Notes: generated from the letters alone by a model not told the origin. A stretch of 64,000 nt of DNA from Methylobacter sp. (GCF_004322395.1 NZ_SCTW01000073.1:17155-81154), one strand, 5' to 3'. Positions 27,506 through 37,645 are shown, counted from the stretch's first letter. A program made the numbers and translations.

Positions 27506-29881
27506 ATGCAAATTAGTGAAGCCTGGTTAAGAGAATATGTCAATCCAGCAATAAGCACAGAACAACTGGTCGAGCAATTGACCATGGCAGGCCTTGAGGT
27601 CGACTCAGTGACGCCTGCTGCCGCACAATTCAGCGGCGTGGTTGTCGGCGAAGTTCTTGCGATAGAGCAACATCCCGATGCAGACCGCTTAAGAGTCTGC
27701 CAAGTCGCGGTAGGCGAAGCGGAACCGTTGCAAATCGTCTGCGGCGCCAGCAATGTTCAGGTCGGACTGAGAATCCCTGCCGCATTGATCGGTGCAGTAT
27801 TACCGGGCGATTTTAAAATTAAAAAGTCCAAACTCCGTGGCGTAGAATCCTCCGGCATGCTGTGCTCGGAAAAAGAACTGGGCCTGGCCGCCGATGCCAA
27901 CGGCTTAATGGAACTGGCTGCCGATGCCCCTGTAGGCGTTGATATACGCGACTACCTGTCGCTCAATGATAATATCATCGAAGTCGACTTGACGCCCAAC
28001 AGAGCCGATTGCCTCAGCGTTGAAGGCATAGCGCGTGAAGTGGCAGTACTGAATAAAATGGACTGGTCGACTACTCAAGTTGCAAAATCCGCAGTCACTC
28101 ATACCGACACACTAACAGTCTCCGTAAAGGCGACAGACGCTTGTCCGCGTTATTTGGGCCGATTGATCAAAGGCATAAATCCTAAAGCCGAAACCCCGTT
28201 ATGGATGCAGGAACGCCTGCGCCGCTCGAGCGTCAGAAGTTTAAGCGCGGTAGTCGATGTCACCAATTACGTACTGATCGAATTAGGCCAACCGTTACAT
28301 GCCTTCGATGCCGCCAAATTAACCGGCAACATTAATGTGCGCTATGCACAAGCCGATGAAAGCGTTGCCCTGTTAAACGGCCAGACTATTAAGCTGGATA
28401 AGGAAACCCTAGTTATTGCCGACGACAAACAAGCCTTGGCCTTGGCCGGCGTAATGGGCGGCAGCGAGTCTGCGGTTAGCGACGACACGCAAGATGTCTT
28501 CCTTGAATGCGCGTTTTTCAGCCCGCAAAGCATTGCTGGTAAAGCACGGAACTACGGCCTGCATACCGATTCATCGCACCGTTTCGAGCGCGGCGTTGAC
28601 CCGACCTTGCAAGAACGAGCCATAGAACGCGCGACCCAACTGATTATCGATATTGCAGGCGGCAGCATCGGCGCAATTACCGACGTGACAACAGCATCAA
28701 CCCTACCGCAACGCACAGCCGTATTGCTTAGAAAGCAGCGCCTGGAAAAAACTTTGGGTATTGCGTTGGTGAATGAGCAAGTCGTCGATATTTTTCAGCG
28801 CTTGGGAATGTCGATACAAACACTAGCGGATGGCTGGTCTGTGACTCCACCCGGATGTCGTTTCGATATCGCTATTGAAGCCGATTTGATCGAGGAAATA
28901 GCCCGCATTATCGGCTACAACAACCTGCCGAACAGCAGCCTGTTAATGCGCTCTGAACTTGGCAAAGCTACCGAAGCCGTGCTGGAGCTGGACCGTGCTA
29001 AAGATTTGTTGGTTGACCGTGACTATCAAGAAGCAATTACTTATAGCTTCGTCGATGAAGAGATACAACAAGCCATCGCCCCTGACGATGACGTAGTCCG
29101 GTTAAAAAACCCGATTTCTGCGGATTTATCGGTGATGCGCACGACTCTCTGGTGCGGTTTGCTGAAGGCCGCCCTGCACAATACCAATCGTCAGCAAAAC
29201 AGAGTCCGTTTTTTTGAAACCGGCCTGCGCTTTGTTAATAAAGACGGCAACACGCAACAGCAAAAAATGCTGTCCGGTCTGGCCTTGGGCAGCGCTTATT
29301 CCGAACAATGGGGCAACGCGACCCGCAAAGTCGATTTTTTCGATGTTAAAGCCGATGTGCAGGCCCTGTTTTCCTTGACCGGCATTGATGTGCAATTTGC
29401 CCCGGCCAAACATCCATCATTGCATCCTGGACAAACAGCTGAAATCTTGTCGTTACAAGGCGAAAAGATCGGCTGGCTGGGTATGTTACATCCAACACTG
29501 GAAAAACAGCTGGGGTTTGACACTCAAGTTTTCCTGTTCGAATTGGATCAGGATCTATTGCTGAACAAACAAATTCCTAAATTCAAGCCGCTGTCCAAAT
29601 ATCCGTCGGTACGCCGCGACTTAGCCTTGATTGTTAAGGAAGAAATCGCCGTCAGCGAGATAATAAATTGCATTAAGGCTTGTGCAGAACCAACCTTACA
29701 AGATATAGTAATATTTGATATTTATCGTGGAAAAGGTGTTGAAGAAGACAGCAAAAGCGTCGCTTTAAGTATAAACATACAAGATTTTTCACAAACCCTA
29801 ACAGATTCCGAAATAGATGCTATATTTAGTCGACTGTTAGAAACATTGACCACACAAATAAGTGCAAAGCTGAGGGATTAA
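27506..29881 (+). CDS. pheT: phenylalanyl-tRNA synthetase beta subunit
   Basis: 791 residues, the usual length. N-terminal OB fold/tRNA-binding domain ([20 protein letters not shown]), B3/B4 editing domain, B5 region, a catalytic-like core ([10 protein letters not shown]) and the C-terminal FDX-ACB domain ([13 protein letters not shown]). It follows pheS by 68 bases and ends 2 bases before ihfA, so the three are one unit. Confidence 0.98.
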   Translation: MQISEAWLREYVNPAISTEQLVEQLTMAGLEVDSVTPAAAQFSGVVVGEVLAIEQHPDADRLRVCQVAVGEAEPLQIVCGASNVQVGLRIPAALIGAVLPGDFKIKKSKLRGVESSGMLCSEKELGLAADANGLMELAADAPVGVDIRDYLSLNDNIIEVDLTPNRADCLSVEGIAREVAVLNKMDWSTTQVAKSAVTHTDTLTVSVKATDACPRYLGRLIKGINPKAETPLWMQERLRRSSVRSLSAVVDVTNYVLIELGQPLHAFDAAKLTGNINVRYAQADESVALLNGQTIKLDKETLVIADDKQALALAGVMGGSESAVSDDTQDVFLECAFFSPQSIAGKARNYGLHTDSSHRFERGVDPTLQERAIERATQLIIDIAGGSIGAITDVTTASTLPQRTAVLLRKQRLEKTLGIALVNEQVVDIFQRLGMSIQTLADGWSVTPPGCRFDIAIEADLIEEIARIIGYNNLPNSSLLMRSELGKATEAVLELDRAKDLLVDRDYQEAITYSFVDEEIQQAIAPDDDVVRLKNPISADLSVMRTTLWCGLLKAALHNTNRQQNRVRFFETGLRFVNKDGNTQQQKMLSGLALGSAYSEQWGNATRKVDFFDVKADVQALFSLTGIDVQFAPAKHPSLHPGQTAEILSLQGEKIGWLGMLHPTLEKQLGFDTQVFLFELDQDLLLNKQIPKFKPLSKYPSVRRDLALIVKEEIAVSEIINCIKACAEPTLQDIVIFDIYRGKGVEEDSKSVALSINIQDFSQTLTDSEIDAIFSRLLETLTTQISAKLRD

Positions 29882-29883
29882 CA

Positions 29884-30180
29884 ATGGCATTAACTAAAGC
29901 CGATTTTGCCGAAAGGCTATTTGACGAGCTTGGCTTGAACAAGCGCGAAGCTAAAGATATGGTCGAAATGTTTTTTGAGGAAATCAAAGGCTCCCTAGAA
30001 CACGGCGAGCAAGTAAAAATTTCCGGTTTTGGAAAATTCGAACTGCGCGATAAGAGCAGCCGTCCCGGCAGAAATCCAAAAACAGGCGAAGAAATCCCCA
30101 TTACCGCCCGTCGTGTAGTTACATTCAGATCAGGTCAAAAACTAAAAGCCAGAGTGGAAGCGTATGCTGGAGCCGAGTAA
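29884..30180 (+). CDS. ihfA: integration host factor alpha subunit
   Basis: 98 residues. [20 protein letters not shown], and the beta-arm [12 protein letters not shown] and [13 protein letters not shown] typical of IHF-alpha. Nucleoid-associated DNA-bending protein acting as a heterodimer with IhfB. Standard position downstream of pheT. Confidence 0.97.
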   Translation: MALTKADFAERLFDELGLNKREAKDMVEMFFEEIKGSLEHGEQVKISGFGKFELRDKSSRPGRNPKTGEEIPITARRVVTFRSGQKLKARVEAYAGAE

Positions 30181-30517
30181 TAATAATGAGTTGCCGGTCA
30201 TACCGGCAAAACGCTATTTCACTATAGGTGAAGTCAGTGAGTTATGCGGCGTAAAGCCCCATGTGCTTCGCTATTGGGAACAAGAGTTTACCGAGCTTAG
30301 TCCGGTAAAAAGACGCGGCAATCGTCGTTATTACCAGCGCCATGATGTGCTGATGATCCGGCAAATCAGATCTTTGCTGTATGAACAAGGCTACACTATC
30401 GGTGGCGCCAGAGCACATTTGGGCAGCGACGACGCGAAAGAAGATTCAACCCGCACCAAACAACTGATTCATCAAATGGTCAGCGAACTGGAAGAAATTC
30501 TGGAGCTGCTCAAGTAG
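30164..30517 (+). CDS. MerR-family transcriptional regulator
   Basis: 117 residues; overlaps the end of ihfA by 17 bases, as the MerR gene downstream of ihfA does in many gammaproteobacteria. The N-terminal MerR helix-turn-helix is clear ([40 protein letters not shown]). The C-terminus is short with no Cys effector site, so a metal sensor is unlikely; the inducer and targets are unknown. Confidence 0.92.
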   Translation: MLEPSNNNELPVIPAKRYFTIGEVSELCGVKPHVLRYWEQEFTELSPVKRRGNRRYYQRHDVLMIRQIRSLLYEQGYTIGGARAHLGSDDAKEDSTRTKQLIHQMVSELEEILELLK

Positions 30518-30571
30518 ATTTTCCCATTCAATGCGGCGAAATGTAGTACACTAGCCATATTGAATTATTGG

Positions 30572-30589
30572 GGATTGTGCTCACAATCC
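30572..30589 (+). terminator. hairpin between the MerR gene and tRNA-Pro
   Basis: GGATTGTG (30572-30579) and CACAATCC (30582-30589) with a two-base CT loop in the strict pairing, followed by TTTC. Probably terminates the pheST-ihfA-merR transcript; weak T-run. Confidence 0.4.
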
Positions 30590-30618
30590 TTTCAGCTTTA
30601 AATTCTTTTTCAAACTGT

Positions 30619-30695
<77 letters not shown>

Positions 30696-30719
30696 ATTGA
30701 AATAAAGAGTTACAAATTT

Positions 30720-31337
30720 CGTTGCGTATGGTTTTCTCTCAGTGCCGGCACATAATCGGCTTTCGCCTGAATGATTTTTTCAGCGATCGCTTTCTGGTAG
30801 CCTCATCGATAGTCACCACCGTACCTGTTAAATCCAGACAACTTAATAACTCCAGAATAGCTGTGATTTCTTGGATTTTCCGTCCACCCTGGTCTGCCAT
30901 CAAAACCAGCCATGCTTTGGCAGAATAAACGCTTAGCAGACGCACGGCCTTACCGTTCATGCGCCTACCCCCAAAGTTTTGCTATCCAGACAAATCTGCT
31001 CGTCGGCAAGACTGAGCAAAGCGGATTGTGTCCAATTCAAAAAGGCTTCCACAAAGACGTCAAGGTGCAAGTGACCGATCATATCGCTTAACGTGTCATC
31101 TAAAGAAATGCCGTTAGGCAATTCCAGAAATTTTCTAAACCGGCTTTCTTTTTCTTCTGCGAAGGTTTCCATCTCTACCCAATCTTCGATATCGCTTAAC
31201 ACAGCACAGAAGACAAGCATGATGATGTCGGTTAATTTATGCAGTTTATTTTTGGTTTCGTGGCGCGGATCGGTTAGCTCGGCAAAATAAGGTCGGGGAT
31301 CGGGTAACACAAAGCTTTTGTCAAAAACCTTTAACAA
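30720..31337 (-). pseudogene. ISAs1-family transposase, N-terminal part, frameshifted
   Basis: Minus-strand reading from 31337 (FAELTDPRHETKNKLHKL, IIMLVFCAVLSDIEDWVEM, ADEQICLDSKTL) matches the N-terminal half of ISAs1/H-repeat transposases. The frame breaks at about 30957 and resumes as NGKAVRLLSVYSAKAWLVL ... ITAILELLSCLDLTGTVVTID, breaks again near 30800 and resumes as YQKAIAEKIIQAKADYVPAL. About 205 of an expected ~370 residues are left, with the C-terminal half missing. A dead insertion sequence next to tRNA-Pro. No terminal inverted repeat could be recognised. Confidence 0.82.
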
Positions 31338-31878
31338 AAACTTCAGCTATCACAAGGATAAATAGCGCGATTGCTCGGGGCATCTAATCTTGTTGCAAAA
31401 AAATCCGCTGGTTTACGGTCGCCATGCCATGCCGGTTATTAAGATCAGCCGGCAAGCAGTCCTCGACGTAATTTCACGATCTGGATTTGCTATAACCTTG
31501 TTGTTTTTTATTTCAATTTTCAGCACATGTGCATATTTAGAATAGAACATTGCCGTTCGACAAGTTAAAAGATTTATGATGCCCTTCCAACTCCGCCGTA
31601 ATCCAATTCACATTAAAGCTAAGTAAGTAAATAACAATATGGCACAGCCCATAGAAATCAGAAAAAACTTTCATATAAAAACTTACCCTCGGTTCACTCA
31701 TTTTATATACCACACTGATTATGAATCATTTATTTTTTAATTTCTCCCAAAAACCAGGATATCTTCGCGATATAGTTGATTGAATCTTTGAAACTTTACA
31801 AAAATGAGCGAACGGTCAGACCTATTTGTATATTCCGCTTCTATCCAAGTGTTAACACAGAACATTGAGCATTGGGCA
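31338..31878. other. gap upstream of hps without a gene
   Basis: About 540 bases between the transposase relic and the hps promoter. No open frame with a recognisable product; the proximal part may be decayed insertion-sequence DNA. The distal part is AT-rich and could bind regulators of the RuMP operon. Confidence 0.45.
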
Positions 31879-31906
31879 TTGACATTGATCCCCTTTCTAC
31901 TTTAAA
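31879..31906 (+). promoter_or_regulatory. candidate promoter of hps-phi
   Basis: TTGACA (31879-31884), 16-base spacer, TTTAAA (31901-31906), about 65 bases upstream of the hps start. The -35 is consensus and the -10 is weak. The hps ribosome site is CGGAGC. Confidence 0.4.
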
Positions 31907-31976
31907 GTTGCATTCGCATAAACAGTAAGTAACTAAAATTATAACTATATACAATAAACCCATCGGAGCACGCATC

Positions 31977-32618
31977 ATGGCAAAACCATTAATACAAATG
32001 GCATTAGATTCATTGGATTTCGACCAAACAGTAGGCCTTGCTACCTTAGTAGCTCCTCACGTCGATATCTTTGAAATCGGAACCCCATGCATTAAACATA
32101 ACGGAATTAACTTGGTTAAAGAATTAAGAGCAAGATTCCCAGAAAAACTGCTTTTAGTTGACCTTAAAACTATGGACGCAGGCGAGTACGAAGCAACACC
32201 TTTTTATGCAGCGGGTGCTGATATTTGTACAGTTCTGGGTGTATCTGGCCTTGCAACTTGCGCAGGCGTCATTAAAGCAGCTAATGCATACGGTGCTGAA
32301 GCTCAAATCGACTTAATTAATGTTGACGATAAAAGAGCGTGCGCACGCGCAACTGCTGAAATGGGCGCTCATATTATGGGTATTCATACAGGTCTGGATG
32401 CGCAAGCTGCAGGTCATACCCCTTTCGCTGATCTGAATGACATCGCAGGATTAGGTTTAAACGTCAGAATTTCTGTTGCTGGCGGCATTAAACCATCAAC
32501 TGTTCAAGATGTAGTACGTGCAGGTGCAAACATAATCGTGGTTGGCGCTGCAATCTATGGCGCGGCTTCACCTGCTGATGCAGCACGTGAAATTCGCGAA
32601 TTGGTTGACGCGGTATAA
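31977..32618 (+). CDS. hps: 3-hexulose-6-phosphate synthase
   Basis: Condenses formaldehyde with ribulose 5-phosphate, the entry step of the RuMP cycle. 213 residues, one OMP-decarboxylase-superfamily barrel: DIFEIGTPCIKHNG, LLVDLKTMDAGEYE (the DxKxxD catalytic motif), GGIKPSTVQDVV and VGAAIYGAASP (phosphate site). Close to the canonical methanotroph enzyme in length and wording. It is followed after 2 bases by phi. Its promoter-proximal place suggests high expression; codon use is rich in AT-ending codons compared with the neighbouring synthetase genes. Confidence 0.96.
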   Translation: MAKPLIQMALDSLDFDQTVGLATLVAPHVDIFEIGTPCIKHNGINLVKELRARFPEKLLLVDLKTMDAGEYEATPFYAAGADICTVLGVSGLATCAGVIKAANAYGAEAQIDLINVDDKRACARATAEMGAHIMGIHTGLDAQAAGHTPFADLNDIAGLGLNVRISVAGGIKPSTVQDVVRAGANIIVVGAAIYGAASPADAAREIRELVDAV

Positions 32619-32620
32619 TT

Positions 32621-33154
32621 ATGCATCAGCAACTTATCATAGAAAAGATTTCAGGTGTTCTTGAAGCTACAGATGATACGTATGATGTAAAGTTAACCCA
32701 ATTGCTTGATAACGCAAAGCGCATATTTATTGCTGGCGCTGGGCGTTCCAAGCTTGTCGGTAATTTTTTCGCGATGAGACTGGTTCACGGCGGTTATGAT
32801 GTAAGCGTCGTAGGCGAAATTGTGACGCCAAGCATTAAAAACGGTGACTTATTGATCATTATTTCCGGATCCGGAGAGACTGAGCAATTAATAGCATTTA
32901 CTAAAAGCGCAAGAAAAATAGGTGCTAACATCGTCTTGATCTCTGCAAAAAGTGAATCAACCATTGGCGATCTAGCAGATGCAGTATTTCAAATCGGTAG
33001 CCCTGAACAGTATGGTAAGGTTTTAGGAATGCCAATGGGAACTGTGTTTGAACTATCTACTTTGCTATTTTTGGAAGCGACCATTTCTCATATTATCCAT
33101 GATAAAGGAATTCCTGAAGAAGTAATGAGAGAGAGGCACGCTAATCTAGAATAG
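32621..33154 (+). CDS. hxlB: 6-phospho-3-hexuloisomerase
   Basis: Converts hexulose 6-phosphate to fructose 6-phosphate, the second RuMP step. 177 residues with a single SIS (sugar isomerase) domain: RIFIAGAGRSKLVGNFFAMRL, then LLIIISGSGETEQLIAF and the conserved C-terminal PMGTVFELSTLLFLEA. Coupled to hps (2-base gap). A separate gene here, not the fused Hps-Phi found in some methylotrophs. Confidence 0.95.
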   Translation: MHQQLIIEKISGVLEATDDTYDVKLTQLLDNAKRIFIAGAGRSKLVGNFFAMRLVHGGYDVSVVGEIVTPSIKNGDLLIIISGSGETEQLIAFTKSARKIGANIVLISAKSESTIGDLADAVFQIGSPEQYGKVLGMPMGTVFELSTLLFLEATISHIIHDKGIPEEVMRERHANLE

Positions 33155-33163
33155 CGGCACAGG

Positions 33164-33185
33164 ACGAGTGGCTATGACCACTCGT
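33164..33185 (+). terminator. hairpin between phi and tkt
   Basis: ACGAGTGG (33164-33171) and CCACTCGT (33178-33185) with a 6-base loop, 9 bases after the phi stop. Not followed by a T-run; likely partial attenuation or 3' stabilisation allowing hps-phi to exceed tkt expression. Confidence 0.45.
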
Positions 33186-33291
33186 TCTAATCCTTGTAAG
33201 GTAAAAACGCCGAAAGAATATTTCGTGACAGAGTCGATCAGGCTAATATAAAGTCACTATTTAGTAATTTATCAATAGTAAGGAGAAGAAT

Positions 33292-35277
33292 ATGACTTCG
33301 CGTCGAGAATTAGCGAACGCCATACGCGCTTTGAGCATGGATGCCGTACAGAAAGCAAACTCTGGGCATCCAGGCGCACCTATGGGCATGGCGGACATTG
33401 CCGAGGTGCTGTGGAATGATCACTTGCGCCACAATCCGTCCAATCCGAAATGGTCAGATCGTGACCGTTTTGTTCTTTCCAACGGCCACGGTTCAATGCT
33501 GATTTATTCACTATTGCATTTGAGTGGTTATGATTTGCCCATGAGTGAATTAGCCTCTTTCCGTCAACTACATTCAAAATGTGCGGGACATCCCGAATAC
33601 GGTTATGCACCAGGCATTGAAACAACGACCGGACCGTTAGGCCAAGGTATTGCCAATGGTGTTGGCTTTGCGATGGCTGAAAAGCTGCTTGCAGAACAAT
33701 TCAATCGTCCAGGTCATAAAATCGTTGATCATCATACCTATGTATTCATGGGTGATGGCTGTTTAATGGAAGGTATTTCTCATGAAGCCTGTTCATTAGC
33801 GGGCACTTGGGGTTTAGGTAACTTAATCGCTTTCTGGGATGATAACGGTATTTCTATTGATGGTCATATTGAAGGCTGGTATACGGATGATACAGCAAAA
33901 CGATTTGAAGCTTACGGTTGGCATGTTCTGTCAGTAGACGGGCATAATCCTGAAGAGATAAACAAAGCAATTGTCATGGCTAAAGCGATGACTGATATGC
34001 CTTCGTTAATCTGTTGCAAAACAACCATTGGTTTTGGATCGCCGAACAAAGCTGGCACTCATGAATGTCATGGTGCGGCTTTAGGTCAACCTGAAATTAA
34101 TTTAACTAAGGCGGCTTTAGGTTGGGATCATGAAGCTTTTATCATTCCGGATGATGTTTATGCAGCTTGGGATGCTAAAGCAAAAGGAGCAAGAGTCGAA
34201 GCGGCATGGGATACTAAATTCTCAGCCTATGAGGCAGAGTATCCAGAATTAGCTGCAGAATTCAAGCGCCGTATGGCTGGCGATTTACCCACTAATTGGA
34301 AGGCAGCAACTGACGCGTTGATTGCTGAAACCAACGCAAAAGCAGAAAATCTTGCCACACGTCAATCTTCACAAAAAGTAATTGGAGGATTAGCCCCTAC
34401 ATTACCTGAGTTTTTAGGTGGCTCTGCGGACTTAACAGGTTCTAACTTAACCAGTTGCAGCAGCTTCAAACATGTCAGCGGCAAAGAGATGGGTAATTAC
34501 ATCTCCTATGGTGTGCGTGAGTTTGGTATGTACACTATTATGAACGGTATGGCGTTACATGGTGGTTTATTGCCTTATGGCGGGACATTCCACATGTTCT
34601 CTGATTACGCGAAAAGTGCTTTGCGTATGTCAGCGTTAATGAAAATTCGCACCATTGCTGTTTTAACTCATGACTCTATTGGTCAAGGGGAAGACGGCCC
34701 AACGCATCAGCCGATCGAGAATACTTCTGCTATGCGCTACATTCCAAATATGGATGTTTGGCGGCCTGCCGATACCACAGAAACTGCGGTTTCCTGGGTA
34801 ATGGCGGTTGAGCGTATGACAGGTCCTACGAGTTTAGTATTAAGTCGTCAAGGACTGCCTTTCATAGCGCGTACTGATGAACAAATCGCAGCTATTCGCA
34901 AAGGGGCATACGTTATTTCGGAAGCAGCGGGCAATGCTCAAGTTATCCTTATCGCTACCGGGTCAGAAGTTGATTTAGCAATAAAATCGCAAGAGGCCTT
35001 AGCGGAAAAAGGTATTCAAGCGCGTGTTGTTTCAATGCCATCAACCAATGTATTTGACCGTCAAGACCAAGCTTATAAAGACAGCGTATTAACACCAGGG
35101 GTAAAACGTGTTGCGATTGAAGCAGGTGTTACCGATTTTTGGCGTAAATATGTTGGTTTAGAAGGAACGATTGTCGGTATTGATACTTTCGGAGAATCTG
35201 CTCCTGGCGGCGTATTAATGAAACACTTCGGCTTTACTGTTGAAAACGTTGTCAAAAACGTGGAAGCAGTACTTTAA
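33292..35277 (+). CDS. tkt: transketolase
   Basis: 661 residues. Thiamine-diphosphate enzyme of the RuMP regeneration phase. Substrate and ThDP features: [54 protein letters not shown], the GDG...N ThDP motif ([19 protein letters not shown] ... DDNGISIDG), and the pyrimidine-domain [24 protein letters not shown] ribosome site. Its position between phi and the two repeat-protein genes ties it to formaldehyde assimilation. Confidence 0.97.
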   Translation: MTSRRELANAIRALSMDAVQKANSGHPGAPMGMADIAEVLWNDHLRHNPSNPKWSDRDRFVLSNGHGSMLIYSLLHLSGYDLPMSELASFRQLHSKCAGHPEYGYAPGIETTTGPLGQGIANGVGFAMAEKLLAEQFNRPGHKIVDHHTYVFMGDGCLMEGISHEACSLAGTWGLGNLIAFWDDNGISIDGHIEGWYTDDTAKRFEAYGWHVLSVDGHNPEEINKAIVMAKAMTDMPSLICCKTTIGFGSPNKAGTHECHGAALGQPEINLTKAALGWDHEAFIIPDDVYAAWDAKAKGARVEAAWDTKFSAYEAEYPELAAEFKRRMAGDLPTNWKAATDALIAETNAKAENLATRQSSQKVIGGLAPTLPEFLGGSADLTGSNLTSCSSFKHVSGKEMGNYISYGVREFGMYTIMNGMALHGGLLPYGGTFHMFSDYAKSALRMSALMKIRTIAVLTHDSIGQGEDGPTHQPIENTSAMRYIPNMDVWRPADTTETAVSWVMAVERMTGPTSLVLSRQGLPFIARTDEQIAAIRKGAYVISEAAGNAQVILIATGSEVDLAIKSQEALAEKGIQARVVSMPSTNVFDRQDQAYKDSVLTPGVKRVAIEAGVTDFWRKYVGLEGTIVGIDTFGESAPGGVLMKHFGFTVENVVKNVEAVL

Positions 35278-35439
35278 ATTTTAAAGGCCATGTCTGCGGT
35301 AGTTATTGCTTATTAAAAGATCTAAAAACTAAATTGTATTAGGTGCGTGTTTAACTCACTGATTCAGTATTTATAGTTCAAAGGCTAAACAACGCAGATA
35401 TGGCTACTCTAAAAACAACGCATAGAGGGGGATTCACAC

Positions 35440-36120
35440 GTGAAAATAAATAATTTGACGAATGGTTTAGTTGCTACGCTGTTACTGGCAAGTCCCATAG
35501 TAGGGGCGGAAACAGAATATCCAGCAGCAGATTTCAAGCCAAAAGTAATTTATCAGGATACTGACAGCAGCCAAAGCAAGTCTACATCTGCGCCGACCCA
35601 GCAAGCTAAATCTGTTGAGTCAACTGAGTCGGATTCAAAATATCCAGCAGCAAATTTTGAACCAAAGGTTCTGTACAAGGATGCAGACTATAAGCCAAGC
35701 AAGTTTACGGAAACATCATCGTCGACATCAGAACGAGCAATGACAGGTGATGTGACCGTAAGCGGAGCCCCAAAAGCCGAAGAAGAATCAATGATGAGTT
35801 ATTTAATAGGATTGGTCGCTTTTGCTGTGGCTGGGTATCTCTTCTTAACTAAGCGCGAGTCAAAAGCCAAAGCTAGCGATTCACGGACATATTCAAGTCA
35901 TGTTAGCGGACTCTCTGGTGTTGCTCGATACTTGAGAAAGCATAATATGGGACCAGTAACTGGTGTTGCCAGATATTTGGAAAGCCAAGTTGCATCTACA
36001 AAAGGCTCAGCCGCAACAAGTAGCGTTCAAAAATATCTTGAAAAACAAGCTAAATCAGCAAAAGAAAAATCAGCACAAGCGGCAACCGGAGTTGAAAAAT
36101 ACATGCGCGACCGGGGGTGA
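35440..36120 (+). CDS. membrane protein with YPAA(D/N)F repeats and cytoplasmic GVARYL repeats
   Basis: 226 residues from GTG 35440 (GAGGGGG ribosome site). Not a family I recognise. Signal peptide at 1-23 (cleavage SPIVGA), two copies of YPAA(D/N)F(K/E)PKV(I/L)Y(Q/K)D at 27-40 and 68-81, a Ser/Thr-rich polar stretch, one transmembrane helix at about 117-136 (YLIGLVAFAVAGYLFL), a basic stop-transfer region, then four motif copies: LSGVARYL (158), VTGVARYL (173), TSSVQKYL (193), ATGVEKYM (215). Predicted topology: N-terminus periplasmic or lumenal, motif-bearing tail cytoplasmic. The same motif fills the next gene. Inferred anchor for a scaffold linked to RuMP enzymes. Confidence 0.75.
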   Translation: MKINNLTNGLVATLLLASPIVGAETEYPAADFKPKVIYQDTDSSQSKSTSAPTQQAKSVESTESDSKYPAANFEPKVLYKDADYKPSKFTETSSSTSERAMTGDVTVSGAPKAEEESMMSYLIGLVAFAVAGYLFLTKRESKAKASDSRTYSSHVSGLSGVARYLRKHNMGPVTGVARYLESQVASTKGSAATSSVQKYLEKQAKSAKEKSAQAATGVEKYMRDRG

Positions 36121-36123
36121 TAA

Positions 36124-37239
36124 GTGGATCAAAATTACTTGATCGATTTAGTGTCTGGACTGTTTGGTTCCAAAAGGGCGATTGAAACTCAAACCAGTCG
36201 TCCCTGTACGTATTTGAGTGATTCAAGCGGACTTACCGGAGTCGCCAAGTATTTGAAAAGGCAAGAAGTTGTGCCGGTGCTAAGTGGAGTTGCTAGATAT
36301 CTGAAAAACTTGGAAGAGTTATCAGTAACCAATGAGGAAGCTGATTTCTTGGAAAGCCAGGAAGAAGCGTTAATAGCAGACGTTGGTCCGAAACTGGAAA
36401 ACCAGATAGAAACACTTTCCAGTGTCGCCAAGTACTTGAAGAAATTGGATCAATCCCCTGTGAGCAGCGTTGCCAAGTACATGGCAAGACAGGCTATAAA
36501 TGCAAAACAAGCGCCGAAAATAAGCGGTGTTGCCAAATATGTAGCTAAGCACGCTGTTGTTATAAAAAAAGCACCCGCCAGCAGTGTTACAAAATATGTA
36601 GAAAAACAAGCAAAGTCTCCTGTTATAAGCAGCGTTTCTAAGTATTTAATAAAGCAATCTATATCTGCCAAAAACACAGCTGCATCAACGAGGGTCGGTA
36701 AATATCTTGAAGACGAGTCTATTGCCACCAGAAAAGCTGCAGCCGCTGCTATAGTTGCTAGGTATCTGGAAGAGCAGCGCCTACTTGCGAAAGAGCAAGA
36801 ACAAGAAAAAGAAAAAGCACAGCAGTTGGCGAGAGAAAAAGAGATGCAAAAGGCGCAGGAAAGAGCCGCGGCAGCAGCTGCGGCAACTGGAGTAGCTAGG
36901 TATTTGGAAAAGCAGGAAATTTTGGCGAAGGAAAAACCACCAGTAAGTGGTGTTGCCAAATATATGGCAAAACAAATTATATCCAGCAAAGAAGCGCCTA
37001 TTTTAAGTGGAGTTTCAAAGTACGTAGCAAAGCAAGCAATTAATGCAAAAGAAGCTCCAATTTTAAGTGGAGTCGCAAAGTATTTAAAAAAAGAGGCGAT
37101 GGCCGTAAAGAAAATGCCTAAAGTAAGTGGAGTTGCCAAATATATAGAAAAGAAAGCTGTATCTCCTGTGGCAAGTGGTGTTTCTAAGTATATGATGCGG
37201 CAAAATATTTCTGCAAAAGCAAAGCAAGAAAAAGCGTAA
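36124..37239 (+). CDS. repeat protein with 15 copies of an SGVAKYLxKQ-type motif
   Basis: 371 residues from GTG 36124, three bases after the previous stop (TGA then TAA) with a GGGGGTG ribosome site, so coupled to the anchor gene. No signal peptide or membrane helix: cytoplasmic. I count 15 motif copies, starting near residues 37, 53, 98, 113, 133, 152, 168, 188, 208, 254, 274, 294, 314, 334 and 350. The core is (S/T)(G/S)V(A/S)(K/R)Y(L/M/V/I) followed by xKQ or similar. The usual period is 20 residues, with Lys/Ala/Pro-rich linkers; residues 218-253 form a charged coiled-coil-like spacer. Lysine-rich, low complexity, probably largely disordered. Possible multivalent linker; function unproven. 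Confidence 0.78.
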   Translation: MDQNYLIDLVSGLFGSKRAIETQTSRPCTYLSDSSGLTGVAKYLKRQEVVPVLSGVARYLKNLEELSVTNEEADFLESQEEALIADVGPKLENQIETLSSVAKYLKKLDQSPVSSVAKYMARQAINAKQAPKISGVAKYVAKHAVVIKKAPASSVTKYVEKQAKSPVISSVSKYLIKQSISAKNTAASTRVGKYLEDESIATRKAAAAAIVARYLEEQRLLAKEQEQEKEKAQQLAREKEMQKAQERAAAAAAATGVARYLEKQEILAKEKPPVSGVAKYMAKQIISSKEAPILSGVSKYVAKQAINAKEAPILSGVAKYLKKEAMAVKKMPKVSGVAKYIEKKAVSPVASGVSKYMMRQNISAKAKQEKA

Positions 37240-37549
37240 TTTACTGAGCGGTATTGGTATTAGAAAATATTAGGCATCTTTAAATGTGAGTCGAAAGACC
37301 TATATACGAGATCACCGCTCATTGTTGCGATTAAGGTGCTCATGTAAGTTATCTAAAGCTCACTAGATGCATGAAATGAAGCGTAGACGCTGACTTAATT
37401 GATTTCCAAAAAGAATGAATTAAATTTGAGGTTCTGCGAAAAAATAATTCATAAAAGTAATCGCTTTAGTTCACATTGGCGGTCGTTTGTTGAGGCTTGT
37501 TTTTTGACGATTAATCACTGCTGCTCGGATATAATCCTGTCCCTATAAT
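37240..37549 (+). promoter_or_regulatory. gap with candidate tal promoter
   Basis: The 406-bp gap between the repeat-protein gene and tal has no gene. Near its end are TTGACG (37504-37509) with TATAAT (37530-37535) at a long 20-base spacing, and a second TATAAT at 37544-37549 with no good -35. Either could start the tal transcript, which would separate it from hps-phi-tkt. The tal ribosome site is AAGGAG. Confidence 0.35.
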
Positions 37550-37645
37550 TATATTAATGTCATACACACGCATTCTAAATGTATTTGGAAATGACGAGTG
37601 TATATCTTGATTTTTTAATTTTTAAAATAAAAAAGGAGCCCCCAA

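Noticed and set aside
36189..37139. Long open frames (up to 229 codons) on the minus strand under the repeat protein gene
   Set aside because: They are antisense shadows of the repetitive codons; their periodic hydrophobic sequence is what the 20-residue repeat gives in reverse.
35440..37239. CRISPR-like array suggested by regular 60-bp repeats
   Set aside because: The repeats are degenerate at the DNA level, stay in one coding frame, and have no cas genes nearby; the conservation is at the protein level.
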